Shown: positions 43,081 to 55,166, numbered from the stretch's first letter. The stretch: 64,000 nt of DNA from Pogonophryne albipinna (GCA_028583405.1 CM053249.1:34601586-34665585), one strand, 5' to 3'. Numbers and translations are program-made. Notes: generated from the sequence alone by a model not told the origin.

Positions 43081-43290
43081 AACGTGCACCCCCGTACTCA
43101 CGTGCACTCCCGAACTCACGTGCACGCTCATCAATTTAACATGTATTTTGGTCATGTTTGAGCACATGCTTATGCGCACACATCTATTCCCATGTACATG
43201 GCCACGTGCACGCCCGTACTCGCGTGCACGCCCGTACTCACGTGCACACCCATACTCACGTGCACACCCATACCCACGTGCACACTCATC
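43081..43290. repeat. 18-bp minisatellite
   Basis: Units of the form acgtgcacgcccgtactc recur five times between about 43202 and 43290 and about three more times at 43081-43130, with transitions between them. The overlapping ORFs on both strands (REYGCA and similar) are artefacts of the repeat. Confidence 0.8.
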
Positions 43291-43579
43291 GATATACAAT
43301 TTTTATGAAAAACAGAGTTGGAATAAATACATACTTGAATGAACTGATTGCATGTTATATAACGTATAACAACATTAGAATAATTTGGCACAAAAGTTAA
43401 TTTAGAGAAAGAAGCTGCATGTGAACAACAAGCAACAGAACAGATATATATATACTACACAATATAAAAATAGCAAACAAGCAACAGAGTAGCTAACAGT
43501 ACTTAAAACCAATTTGAAATATATATTTACAGTATTTACAGAAGAATGACAGTGTTGATGTATTATGCACTCTCACTCA
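43291..43579. other. AT-rich 3' flank of the transposase-like gene
   Basis: No gene seen. Probably the 3' UTR of the minus-strand gene ending at 43580. aataaa-type signals on the minus strand are not convincing. Confidence 0.3.
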
Positions 43580-46500
43580 TTAAGGATGAGGTGTTAAGGG
43601 TTTGGGGCAGGTGATGTCTTTGGTTTCCTCAGTGCAGAACTCTCTGATCTTCTCAAAAAGATACCACTGCCGTTTTTCATCAAGCCCAGGGCGAGTCAGT
43701 TCAGTGGGACGTGCCTCCTGGTCAGTAAAGCACCCTGTTCGTAGCAGCATGAAGGACTCTTCTTCTTTACCTTCAAACTCCTTGGCGTAGACCACTCCAG
43801 GCTCGGCACTGGTGAAGCGTAGGTGATGGTACCTCTTGATACCTGGAAGCGGTCTGAAGCTGGGGGCAAGGAAGTTGTGCCAGTCGTCTGTTTTGACGAA
43901 GGTCTCCCCTGACTCATTGCCAACCAGCTGGGGGATGTTGACTCCAGTGACGGTACTGGACCTGACAGCCTGGCTGATGTCCTTCAGGCAGGACACTGGT
44001 GTGCGGCGGAACTGCTGCTTAAACAGGCCAAAGCACCAGTCAGGTGCAAATTTGGTGTGACCAGCAATAAGAAAGTTGAGGGAGATATCTTCATGGATTC
44101 CCACCATGCACCGCCAAGCAAGGTACCAGAGGAGGTATCTATTTTTGTTCTGACCAGAGCAGTTGTCACAGTGCAGGTGAAAATGTTTCTCCCCAAGCCC
44201 ATACTGGGAGAAGAAGTGGTGGAGGTAGGCAATGACAGCATTGGAACCCTTGCTGCTGCAATGAGCCTCATCTATGAGGTAGTTTACCTGCTGAGGAACA
44301 CCTTCACAGCAGACACCAAACAGTCCACACTTCCTGGGAACCATAAAGTAAATGGGCCCGGGCTGGAGAGGGTCACTGGGGTAGTGGACCTGTAACACCA
44401 GACCAACAGATGAATTAACTAATGAGTGATCTATACTCTAATTCAAAAAATGTGTGAATATACATATTGATACATTCCAAACATTCTGGATTATCACAGC
44501 ATTCATCACATTCATACACCTCACCTGCTGTGCATAGTCAAAGCTGTAGTGGATGGTGATGTCTCTGCTACATGGTTGGTTGGGTCCTAATTTGACACCC
44601 AGCTCTCTAGCTGTTTCTTTACAGCTGGCGATCATCTCCTGGTAAGCCTGACGCTCCACCCCCACGGTGCGGAGGTGTTCTTCCTGCTTCCTGAGCTTCG
44701 CTGACTTGACACAGTCGGGAAGGTTGGAGCTGCGGTAGATGGCAATGTTGTTTTTCTGACAGAACCAACATAGGTCTGTCATCGGCCTCCCAATAATGAC
44801 ACTGGGAGTCAGCTCCTTCCACAGCTTCCTGAATGTGCTGTTGCCAGCAGCACGGTGACCTGGAAAGGTGATTAAAGACAAAGATAGCATTGTTCGATTA
44901 CTCATCATTAGTTTTCCATTGAGGCTTCCGCGTGTAAAAAAAAACAAAAAAACAAGATTAAGATATAAGAAAATACCCACCCTTCTCCTGCATCTGAACC
45001 TTGTATTTCCGCCACACAGAGGACTTGGTCTCAGTTGTTGGTAGAACACTGATGTCCGTCCTCTTAAACCCTGGAATCCGTCCAGGAAGTGGCATGGCAA
45101 AGACGTCTACGAAGTTGGTAATGAACCGTACAATTCGCTGCATGTCTTCAAAGGACAACACCCTTTTGGTCACCACACGACCACCACGTCTCATCCTTGG
45201 GGCCAAGCCATGTTCCTTGTAGAACTTGATGATGCCTGTCAGCTTGTCTTGAGAAATTCTGGAATGGTTTAAAACATCAGTCTTTGATTGTTTTGTATGG
45301 CTTTCTTTAAAGAGCTTACGAAATACTTTTTGCACCTGTTAGTGGGCTTAGTATATGATAGAGGTTGCATTTGTATTGTGAAATGTGCCATATGATTTTT
45401 TTATTATTGATCTATTTTTAATAAATCACGATTATAACAGCATACAAAAGTTGTCAGTTAGTAACAATCGTTCGTTGCGCCAGAAACATCAACTTCGGCC
45501 ATTTCCGGCGGTGACGTCATGAGTAGAACACAGCTGAGCTCAGTCCCGTTTGAATGCATTGAAGGGCCAAATATTATGACAAAGGATGCACAGCAATAAG
45601 ACGCCAAGAATAATTGGCAAGCGATATGTTGTATGGGGATGTGGGGCCGTCTCAACATCTGGTTATGGGATGTTTTTGTGGCCAAAAAATTATCAAATGT
45701 TGCGTATATGAACAAAACAAGTGCGTCGTACGAGGCGGACTTTTACTGGACCAGGTAACACGGGGTCGATGAAACCGACGATGTGTGGGCAGCACATCGA
45801 GAGATCGTGTTTCGAACAATCAACAATGCCCGCTAAGGAGAGAGAGTAAAAGCTTTCTCGAAGGTTCGTTTTGGTTTCTTACAACGTTACGTTACGTTAA
45901 CTTACCCTTACATTTGCCATGAGGCTATGTTACTTCCCTTAAGAGCTAGCTGTCTTAGCTAACAACAGTTAGCAGCTAACGTTTTCTGCAGTTTGTGTTT
46001 CCACTGAAAAACGTGATGTAGTTATTTAAGGGTAAGTTAACTAAACGTTATCTTACAAGTAGAGAGAGTTAAGTTGTTTAAAATCGTCAATGTAATGCAC
46101 GTTAAAGGTTTTGTGTTGAGCATGAAGTTAGCTTTACTGTAGCTCACCAAAGGTCGGCATGTTAAGCTGCACTTTATGTGGCAGCTCGCTTAATACAAAG
46201 AGGGGTTTTGTGCTTCATTGTAAACTTTTCTTACAAATGTGTGTTAATCTACCTGAAATTGTAGGGACAGTTTTTTTCTACTCAACTATCCAGACCATTA
46301 TTGAGGAGATGCAAAACATACTGTAAATGAGTTGGGTCCATGGTTGGGTCCGACATATAATGAAAATGAAACATTATCAGATGAGGACATCACCAAAGTG
46401 TGTGAGTCTGTCAGGGGATTTGATCTGTTCTCTGCATGTCGTACGATATGTACACACTGCTCTGGTATGAATTAAAAATATAATTGTAAAATGTAAGTCT

Positions 46501-49500
46501 CTTGCTCTTGTCATCGTTCAGGCTTTGCATTTGAACTCCTATGGCTGGTTACGGACTTGAAGGGAACGACTTCCTGACATCCAGGAAAATGGTGAGATTC
46601 TAATCCATTTCAATGCCAACAGCAAGTCATTGTTTTTAACTTTTTTAATATGATTTTTTGGGGAATTTCCGTTTTATTGGATAGTAGAAATCTACTGGAA
46701 GCTAACACCAGAGAGAAATAGAGAGAGGGAGGAGATGATATGCAGCAAAAGGCCCAGCCGGATGGTTGCTGCTCCGTGTGGAACGTGTTCAATCAGGTAA
46801 AGCACTTTGGTACCCAGTTATTTATGGTATTGAGTTTGAATTTAGCCATTGGAAGGTAATTTCCAACAGTGCATTTTAATGACTGAAAAAACATTTCTTT
46901 GTCTCTTAACATTCCTGTAATAATTTGTTTTTTTATTGTTGATATTGTTTTGTTCTTTATTTTTGTTGTGAGAATCACTTTGCAATTGTGTAAGTGCTAT
47001 ATAAATAGTTATACTAATATTATTGTTGTTACCATCATTACCATTATTACAAATGTTTTCTTTGTTTTCTTTATTTATCGCTGCAGAAAGGATCATGCCA
47101 GCCCACATCAAACACCTGATCAAGAACTTGTGAATCTTCAGGCAGAAAAGATGAAAACACCTGTTCAAAGTTCCAGTTTCCTGTACATGGAACCATGCCT
47201 GTCCTCTGTTCCACATGTCTTCAGTCAGTCCTGGGGCCTGTACTACGAAGCAGGATTTTCGCTTAGCCGGCTAACTTCAGGGAAAACTCGGGCTTTCCGG
47301 TCCTATGAAGCTGGTTCTCTTTTTAGTGGGCTAGCTCTCCATGGTAACTTATGCTGAGCGGCTAACCTGCCCCGGAGTAGGTTAGGTTGCAGGCTAAGAG
47401 ATCAACTCAGTGAAAGCACTGCCTGCTGACCAATCAGAGCTCAGTGTGCGGAGTTTAAAGCGATCAAGTCATACAGAAAAGCTGCCGTTGCAGGAAAGAA
47501 GGCCGGCAAAAATCACCGACTGTGTGAACGTGAACATTAATAGAATATCACCTCCATCTTCAGAGCGATCTGACTATTATAACATTAGCGTTAAGAAAGC
47601 TTACTTAAATATCTGCCACAACATAAGTAACCGGATCAGAGTAACATTACGTACAGTCCGCGGCATATCACTTCATAATGTATCATATATTTTCTTATCT
47701 GAGTCAGCTGAGCCGTATCTGGCCGTGCAACACTCAAAGTGTCACATACTGTATGCAGAAGTATTATTTTAAGCAACACATTAAGTTGAGGAAACACTCG
47801 AGTCAAATGTAATTAAAGTCAGATCGTGTCTTAGACGGGGCAGTGATATCATAAACCTGTTAATGTACGCATTCAAACACTTTGTCTTTTACCAGCTGTA
47901 ATCACCTTGCAGGTGCAGCTCTGTGGCTTTGATCCTGGATCAAGTGTTTAAGTCATGGATGTTTAAAGTTGAACTTCTTCATATATGACTAATATTATAG
48001 TTCACTTTTCATTCAGGAAGTATGACACTGCGCTGTCAGTATGCTTGTCCATGTTTGTGATTGGTCGAATGCTCCAAATACCACCCCTTTCATGCTAACG
48101 CGCACCTAACTAGATAGGACACGGCTGGCTTGAGCGATCCACTTGATAACCCGCGTCGTAGTACCGTTTAGCGAGAGCGCGTATGTTTTGGATTAGGCCA
48201 ACCGGCTAACTCAAACATATCCAAATTAGGTTGAACCGGCTTCGTAGTACAGGCCTCTGGACCCTATGACTCGGACACTAGTTCTACCAAGGCTTATTAG
48301 AGGTAAGAGTGGTAGGAGAGGAGTGGAGTTATCTTTGTATTTAGGCTGCAAGTCAACAAAGGTGATCAGATGCTAATAATGATCCGATTCATTTGATATG
48401 GATTGTCTGCCAATACCGAATCCTGATCCGATTCTTCTATTTCCCAGATAATACAGCTGCACCGTGTACACTAGCTCTATTTGTTTTTGCCATTGTAATT
48501 CACCATAAGCAATTGTTGACTTTAACGTCTATGCCAACCGACTGTAATTTGTAATGTATTATACTTTAACGGTTCTGGCAACCACAGCAGCCCAAATGTT
48601 AACGTAAATGTCAAGTTTTCTTTTTACAGTGTACTTATATCTGTACATATCTTTTCAGTTTGCGTGAAGAAGTGGCTTCAACAGACAGAAGTGCTGGCCA
48701 GATGGGGAAAGGCTGGACGCTACACAACGGGAAACATTATGGACATGAACAAGAAAAAACCAAAAACACTTTCTTTGTTGCTTTTTTCTTATCATATATA
48801 GTGTTACGGTTTTTGTTACCATTTAAATATTGAATTCTATGTATTACTTTTATTTTAAATCAAATGCACCGGTTTTAGATAATATATTTATTTTGATGTG
48901 TAGGTTGATTTGCAGGTTGGTTGTTATTTGTATAATTATTGTATTGTTACTGTGTATTTTATTATATTAACTAGCTATTTATTAAATTAAAATACTGTTA
49001 TGAACACTATACAATGTCTTTATTTTGGTAGATACCAGAATACATGACACAATGAATCTTTGTAATATATTTATGTTCTCTTGTTTAAATAATCATATCA
49101 GTATTTAATGTGTGCTGGTCACCTGGAATCCTGGTAAGCTCCCAGCAGGGTATATTTAATACTATTATTAAACATAAGCTGGTGATAGATGGATAAACCA
49201 GCCATCCTGGCCAGCTGAAGTGTCCAAAACCCCTCTCCAGCCAACCATTCCAGCCTACTATCTACTGGCTGGTCAATTTACAACAGCCTGACCAGCTACA
49301 TTTATCTAAGCTGGTTTTTTCTGCAGTCATTATTATTTATTTACTATTTTTTGAAAATCTCTATGAATTTTTGTCAAATGTATATACCAGTCTCTGTTCT
49401 GTTGCCTGAGCCAAGTTTGCCTGCTACATTACGATGTATTATTATTGATTTACTATTTATTGAGAATCTCTATGAATTATGGTCAAATGTATACCAGTCT

Positions 49501-51498
49501 GTGTTCTGTTGCCTGAGCCAAGTGTGCCTGCTACATTACGATGTATTATTATTGATTTACTATTTATTGAGAATCTCTATGAATTAAAGTAAAATGTATA
49601 CCAGTCTGTGTTCTGTTGCCGCATCGGATCTCTGCCAAATCCAGGATCATCACCCCCCTAGTTCGCTCCCGTCTGTATCTATACCGCTACTTGAATACTG
49701 TGGCTCAAACTGGTATGGTTCCACCACGTTAGACTCGCCCGCATGATCTGATTCCACCACACCGGCATCCTCTTCAATAAAATCCTCGTCTTCTTGAAAG
49801 TGCACCGAGTCTTGACGACTCACTGTCAATCGATTCTGTCTCCAGAGTCCGACATCAGCCATATAGGTAGTGTATTATTCAACAAGTGTTCTACTCGTGA
49901 AGTGCGTGACGTCACGAACCGGCGAAAGCTGTTTTGTTCGGAGCGGTCGTGTAACATCGGAAGCGAGCATGGAAAGTTGTAATAAACCACGATTTATAAA
50001 TACAGCGGGCATATTGTCATGAATGACATGATTTCCCATTAATAATAGTAAATATATTATCGTAATAAGAACAGTATTGTCCTTCATTTCGTAAGCTCTT
50101 TAATGTATGCATTGTAGTATATACATTGTCGTTGTATTTTTTCATTATGTATAGAATATAGCATGTATAGATATAGATATATATTTATTTATTACTATTG
50201 CTGTAAATTCTGCTTCTATTCAGTTATTGTCAAACTCAGTTCAACTCATGCATGGCTTATTACCACTTCATTTGAAAATAGCAACACTACCAAAACTGAA
50301 GTAGCCTTTTCAAAATCAAACTCACCCATGTAGAAACTTGAAAGTCTCCCGGCAGATTTTGTGCCCATCTAAGAAATAGGACGTTCTCTGCTGTTTCCGC
50401 TCATTTTGGTGTCCTCTCTTTGCACAAGTGGTCTCCTTGGAGAGATTTATGTTGGAGCTTATCTTTCCAAGTAGCACCAAATGCTTTTCACCTGGAAAAT
50501 CATATAACATTGCATAATGTGTTGTGTCAATCACTCATCACACACAACTTAAATCTTTAACGTGTAACAGAACACACAGGCCCACCCCACACACATTGCC
50601 TATAGTATTATGTTAAACACACTCCCATACACACATATTCTATCTATTATAAAGGGTAATAATAAGTACAGGCTAGTCTGGCAGATAGCCTGTACCCACA
50701 GGCTGGCAGTGACTCCAGAGTAAACTGCTCTCACATGAGATAATACATTTGTAGCTGCCTATCTCTGCACATATTTAAATAATTAGGCTAGGGCCACATG
50801 TGATTTAAGGGGTAGCCTACCAAAAAAAAAATGTCTCCCCATGTGGATAAAATGTAGGGTTGAAACATTTATGAAAATGTTCACCACAATTATTTTTCAA
50901 TGAGTATTAGCCAACTTTAAGTTGTAGGTGGTTATGTGAGCATTATTTTAATTTTTGTTATGTTTCTAACACTAACCCATACTCACACACACACATCGTT
51001 ACCACAGGTTTTGATCTCTCTCACTCTCACTCTCTCTCAAAGGTATTTAAATAATATAACGTTATAACGTTACTTACCATTAGTCATTTCATTCATTTGG
51101 TCTCGTCTCTTGACCATCTCCTCAGGGGTGTAACGGGTGTAACAGGGAACTCCATCGTTAAATGTACAGCTACACCTGTAGTCAAGGGCCCTCTCAATCT
51201 CTTGAGCGCTGTCCTCGCTCACATAATGCCGTACGGACTGAAGTGTCTCAGCCACCGGGTCGTTCAGCAGTGGTCGCTCCTCGATGGTGTCCTCATCCTC
51301 TTCAGCATCCGTGGTCTGAGGGCTGCTGTCAGTGTCAGGGCTGTCTGACTCTGATTCGGAGCCGGATAACGGGGCAACTTCAACCGGTGCTGTCAAAAAG
51401 TAATCAGTGATCAGCTGAACCCATTGCTCATCAGAGGCTGTCCCTCTCACAATGTTGGAGTTCAACAGTCTTGCGATTTGCTCTTCTCTGGAATCCAT
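43580..51498 (-). CDS. Five-exon transposase-like protein (DUF7869-type family)
   Basis: Exons on the minus strand: 51498-51078, 50491-50326, 45258-44981, about 44859-44525 and 44389-43580, all with GT-AG introns and matching phases, giving about 669 residues with no internal stop. N-terminus acidic, then a Cys cluster (DYRCSCTF...PCYTRY). Exon 2 SYFLDGHKICRETFKFLHG; exon 3 LTGIIKFYKEHGLAPRMRRG; exon 4 with DLCWFCQKN and YSFDYAQQ; exon 5 with PRKCGLFGVCCEG, HCDNCSGQNKNRYLLWYL and GHTKFAPDWCFG. The spaced acidic residues (FDYAQ, CDNCSGQNKN, KFAPD) look like an RNase-H-fold DDE site, an inference. The family is multicopy in fish and invertebrates; I recognise the domain order but not a proven function. 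Intron 2 is swollen to 5 kb by insertions. Confidence 0.75.
45259..47230. other. Intron 2 of the transposase-like gene, left part
   Basis: Mostly unrecognised sequence. A CpG-containing stretch with ggtgacgtcatgag (about 45508-45521) looks promoter-like, and gttaacttaccctt (about 45896) is mirrored by aagggtaagttaac (about 46027). Short frames show no known domain. An AT-rich segment follows to 47230. Confidence 0.35.
47234..48256. mobile_element. PIF/Harbinger-type non-autonomous element
   Basis: Ends GGGCCTGTACTACGAAGC (47234) and GCTTCGTAGTACAGGCCT (to 48256) are inverted repeats with one mismatch at the tip. They are flanked by ctg on both sides (47231-47233 and 48257-48259), the CWG-type 3-bp duplication usual for this superfamily. 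The interior (1 kb) has no transposase; the 120-codon frame at 47410 shows no known motif. Confidence 0.75.
48260..49339. other. Intron 2, middle part
   Basis: AT-rich sequence with no recognised gene. The motif cagctg..ccagcc recurs irregularly around 49105-49290, suggesting another small repeat. Confidence 0.3.
49340..49620. repeat. Tandem repeat, about 108-bp period, 2.6 copies
   Basis: Units beginning tttactatttattgagaatc and ending cattacgatgtattattatt start at about 49340, 49449 and 49556; the third is cut after ttctgttgcc. Confidence 0.9.
49650..49862 (-). pseudogene. First exon-like fragment of a P2X7-like C-domain protein
   Basis: 70 codons on the minus strand, MADVGLWRQNRL...VVEPYQFEPQYSSSG. 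Acidic start plus the VEPYQFEP block resemble the N-terminus of the multicopy fish 'P2X purinoceptor 7-like' proteins, which carry only the P2X7 C-terminal zinc domain. The zinc domain itself (Trp-Cys/Cys-Cys motifs) was not found downstream. A CRE-like tgacgtca lies upstream (about 49906). Probably a displaced, truncated copy inside intron 2. Confidence 0.4.
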
Positions 51499-52608
51499 CG
51501 ATCTGATTAGCGGCTAATACATTGTCAAAGTACGGAGGAAAAATATTTTCGTTTTACTGGGGGAAGGTCGCGAGGAATAATGTTGGTTTATATATAGTGT
51601 GTGTGTGTGTGTGTGTTTGTGTATTTTTGCGTTTGTGTGTATTGTGTTTGTTTCCCGGGGAAAACACTGGCTGTTGTTATGCCAGCTGTGACGTTACGTT
51701 ACTCCGTTCTCCGCTTGTAATTATGCCTTTACAAGCTTCAAAGTTGTATTTATCATCTGAATTTGGCGAAACAAGTTTAATATTCTGAAAGCCAAGACTT
51801 TGTTTATTTGAAATCAGATGAAAATAAACTGTCACGGACTCTGCCGTGTTATCTATGATTACTATACGCTTTTCATGCATAATGTCAGCCGGAGGGAGGG
51901 AGAGCAGCGCTGCGGAAGAGCAGCGTGAGAGCTGTCATCTTCCCTTTACAAAATCGTGTGATTTTGGAAATAAAAGTTTCATATTCTGAAAGCCAAGACT
52001 TTGTTTATTTGAAATCAAACAAAACCCCGAAAAAATAGTTTTTTACACAAATCCACGTTTATTTTGAAATGAGCCGTTGCGACTTCCGACTGATTTCGAT
52101 AGAGCGGGTCACGTATGTGATTTGTAAATGTAAAACACCATCCACAAATGCATTTAAAAGATTTACATACTCACAAATACATTTGCAAATGTAAAACGGA
52201 TCTGAAAATACGCCAAATATTTTTACAAAGAAAAAAAAGATCTGTGAATACCTCTTTAACATTGACAACTTTCGATCAGGCATTTGTGAATCCATTTTGT
52301 ATTTACCAAAAATGCGCTTGCGGATCTCAAATCTCTGCTTGTGGATTGTCTTTTTACACACGGAATGTTGAGACATACTTTCCGCCGGTCTCGGGTAAAA
52401 TCTACTCGTGTCACTCGGTTATTTTCGGAAACCACGTCAATGTCCTGCTGATAACCCTAGCCTGATGTTCACTAAAGTGCTTAGTGATCTCCTCCTCCAT
52501 CACACCACAAAGGGGATGATAGCACCAGAGATTGCCCCAGGAGTAACAAGAATATTTGTTGCGCCGCCACGTGAAGCCATGCTTAGAGAAATGATCAGAT
52601 GTTTGCGG

Positions 52609-53105
52609 TGGAGTCTGATCGTTCTTCGTCCGACCCTTCCCCTGAAAGTGGTGAGGACACAGAGGATCCCATCCCGTAGCTGCGCTACATTCCTCTGCAC
52701 TATCCTATCCAATGTTTGCTCAAACATCTGTGGCATCAAAATCCCTCCAGTTTGCCACCGAACGTCCCCCATGCAGGTGTGTCATGTCGACAATACTGCT
52801 GATGATCTCAGGGGTAAAGAATAAATCAAAGAAGGATTCCACGTCATGAATTCTTATTTATGCCACTCGTAATGGCATAACGCGTGGGCCCTGAAACCAA
52901 ACCTCTGGCAGCAGGAATGTCGCGCGGCGTTTCCTCGTGAGAGGGAAACCAGATTTGAAAATGTTTTGATGTCCACCCACTGCCATGACGGACACGATCC
53001 TCCGGATAGGATAGTGCAGAGGAATGTAGTGCAGCTACGTGATGGGATCCTCTGTGTCCTCTCCACTTTCAGGGGAAGGGTCAGACGAAGAAGGATCAGA
53101 CTCCA
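52609..53105. repeat. Inverted repeat carrying a transposase-like acidic N-terminus fragment
   Basis: The segment 52609-52713 is mirrored at 53000-53105 (cactatcctatcc against ggataggatagtg; ggaggacacag-type matches throughout). On the plus strand the left arm reads ESDRSSSDPSPESGEDTEDP before a stop, the style of acidic N-termini of piggyBac-derived and similar transposases. A second remnant ends PDSPSQGVSVSEDESCS at 53256. Family assignment is tentative. Confidence 0.5.
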
Positions 53106-53659
53106 CTACAAAATCCACATCAGATTATCCTTCTCATGTTTGGCAAAAAAGTGTTTTATCTTTGTGCTGACTCCTTTCAAGCACAGTTCAGGCAGATCCA
53201 CACCAGATTCTCCTTCTCAGGGTGTTTCTGTTTCAGAGGATGAGTCCTGCAGCTGAAGTTAGGGGCTGCATGAGACCTCTTGTCCCACAGAGAAGCTCCT
53301 CTTCATCTTACTGCTTGTTGCGTATCACAGGAATGAAATGACCATCCAGCCAAACTACACATATTTGAAGCTTTGGCTTTGCAGCCAGGTGTTTTTATTT
53401 ACTTCAAGGAGTGTATGTATCGCTGTGTACGTCTGTTTGACATTATCGAAGGACTTTGAAGTTCCAAACAATTCAAAACACCGAGGTCAAGCTGGGTCAA
53501 GATCATACATCTGTTTACCTCAAAGACACATGAAACAGCACAAATGAAAAACAAAACTTCATGAGAGCACACTTACTCCTGTCTCATTCTCACACACAAT
53601 CACTCACACACATACAAGGTATAAGGAGGTTTAATATGTAAGAGTGTGTATGAGTTTGG

Positions 53660-53700
53660 GAATGAGGGAGTGAGAGAAAGAGAGAGAGAGAAAGAAAGAT
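53660..53700. repeat. (GA)n-rich microsatellite
   Basis: gagagaaagagagagagaga and similar over about 40 bp. Confidence 0.75.
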
Positions 53701-53778
53701 ATGAGGTGAAAACTGCGACTTGCTGTAAACCAAATCTACTGTATACTGTTGTCTCTGTACACACACACTGTACATCCA

Positions 53779-53780
<2 letters not shown>

Positions 53781-53834
<54 letters not shown>
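53781..53834. repeat. (CA)n microsatellite
   Basis: About 54 bp of uninterrupted ca repeats, with further aca-rich sequence on both sides. Confidence 0.95.
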
Positions 53835-53841
<7 letters not shown>

Positions 53842-54288
53842 ACATTTCTCAGCTGATACAACTCTTCCACATCCGTACCAACACACCTACATCATATTAG
53901 TTGCATACATGTTTTCCAATGGCTGGCAGGGCCCCATTATACAACAGGCAAAGAAACCAAGAAATGACAAGCATGTAATTCAATGGTAAAATGTTACATC
54001 TGGTTTTTACAGTAAAAAGGACACATTTAACTATTTTCCTCCAATATAAAACCCTGACATTACAAAATGCATGATTTTATACCGGTATGGCGGAGAGATC
54101 AAAAGATGTGGTTATAATGGGAGTGGATGGGACATTTTTGTCCCGAATGACTAATGTGTGACTTTTTTGTTCAATCTGATTTTGTGCAAAAAGTAATAAT
54201 GCAAAAAAAATCAATTTTGTTGCTAAACTTTGACATATCCAAGACTGTGATAAAATTAAAAAAGCCCACCCCCCCAACATTCATTATA

Positions 54289-55166
54289 TGTGACTCGCTC
54301 TATCGAAATCAGTCGGAAGTCGCAACGGCTCATTTCAAAATAAACGTGGATTTACGTAAAAAACTATTTTTTCGGGGTTCGGGTGTTTTGTTTGATTTTA
54401 AACAAACAAAGTCTTGGCTTTCAGAATATGAAACTTTTATTTCCCAAATCACACGATAAATACATTTTTGAAGCTTGTAAAGGGACGAAGACAGGCACCT
54501 CTCACTCGCAATCTGCTCTTCTGCTGTGCCGCCCCCCCTCCCTCCGGCTGAAATTATGAATGTAAGAGTATAGTAATCATAGATAACACGGCAGGGTCCG
54601 TTACAGTTTGTTTTCATCTGATTTCAATTAAACAAAGTCTTGGCTTTCAGAATATTAAACTTGTTTTGGCAAATTCAGAGGATAAATACAACTTTCAAGC
54701 TTGTAACGGCATAATTACAAGCGGAGAACGGAGTAATTTAACGTCACAGCAGGCATAACAACAGCCGGTGTTTCTCGTGAGTGTTTTCCCCGGGAAACAA
54801 ACACAATACACACAAATGCAAAATTACACAAACACACACACGCACACACACGTATACACACACACACACTCGCGAGCTTCCCCTCCAAACGAAAATATCT
54901 TCCCTCCGTAGTATTTTGATCATTTGCTCCGCTAATAATCAATCAGATCGATTGATTCCAGAGAAGAGAAAACTTTGAAGGCCTTTTTCTCAAAATGATG
55001 ACTCTGTAACAGTCATTATATAATGTGACATATTTCGCTTAATATTTGGAGTACAAAAACAATCCTGATATCATTAGAAAGCTAGGAATCTCCTCTTTCC
55101 AACAGTGTATACAACTCAAAATGTGTCTTCGGGTCAAAGCGACTGATTTCGATGGAGCAGGTCACA
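54289..55166 (+). mobile_element. Short non-autonomous copy (MITE-like) of the DUF7869-type element
   Basis: 878 bp with terminal inverted repeats TGTGACTCGCTCTATCGAAA (then TCAGTCG) at 54289 and its mirror ending tcgatggagcaggtcaca at 55166 (27 bp, three mismatches). Flanks are tata and tatg, so a TA or TATA-like duplication. The left 680 bp equals the 5' region of the autonomous element up to the first codons of its gene (attgattccagagaagag; start codon lost). The right 180 bp equals its 3' end. The gene body is deleted between them. Confidence 0.8.

Larger units (their letters stand above)
42735..52113 (-). mobile_element. Candidate autonomous DNA element with DUF7869-type transposase-like gene
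   Basis: Right terminus (52087-52113): cgactgatttcgatagagcg then ggtcacg, matching the terminal repeat of the short copy at 54289-55166. The 5'-side region (51485-52113) is an inverted copy of 54289-54966. The left end (42735-42915) matches, in inverted orientation, the 3' part of the short copy (54967-55140: ttgagaaaaaggccttcaaa, ctttctaatgata, acactgttggaaag). The left terminal repeat itself is lost or too diverged at the junction with the tandem block. In between sits one five-exon gene on the minus strand. I infer an autonomous DNA transposon plus its deletion derivative. Confidence 0.7.
52114..54288. other. Spacer between the autonomous element and its short derivative
   Basis: Contains an inverted repeat (52609-53105, separate entry), a GA-rich stretch and a CA microsatellite. 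52130-52480 has short direct repeats of the kind acaaatgcatttaaaag / acaaatacatttgcaaatg. No intact gene recognised. Confidence 0.4.

Noticed and set aside
42863..43342. 159-codon ORF with RARPYSRAHPYSRA-type repeats
   Set aside because: It is translation of the 18-bp minisatellite; both strands are equally open.
44438..45100. Single continuous minus-strand ORF of 220 codons as one exon
   Set aside because: It reads through an intron; GT-AG edges at 44981 and about 44859 give exons that match the protein family and keep phase.
46793..47357. Small protein genes in the AT-rich intron
   Set aside because: Low-complexity frames (Asn-rich or hydrophobic) with no motif or splice support.
53590..53900. 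ORFs of repeated Cys-Val or His-Thr
   Set aside because: They are translations of the CA microsatellite.
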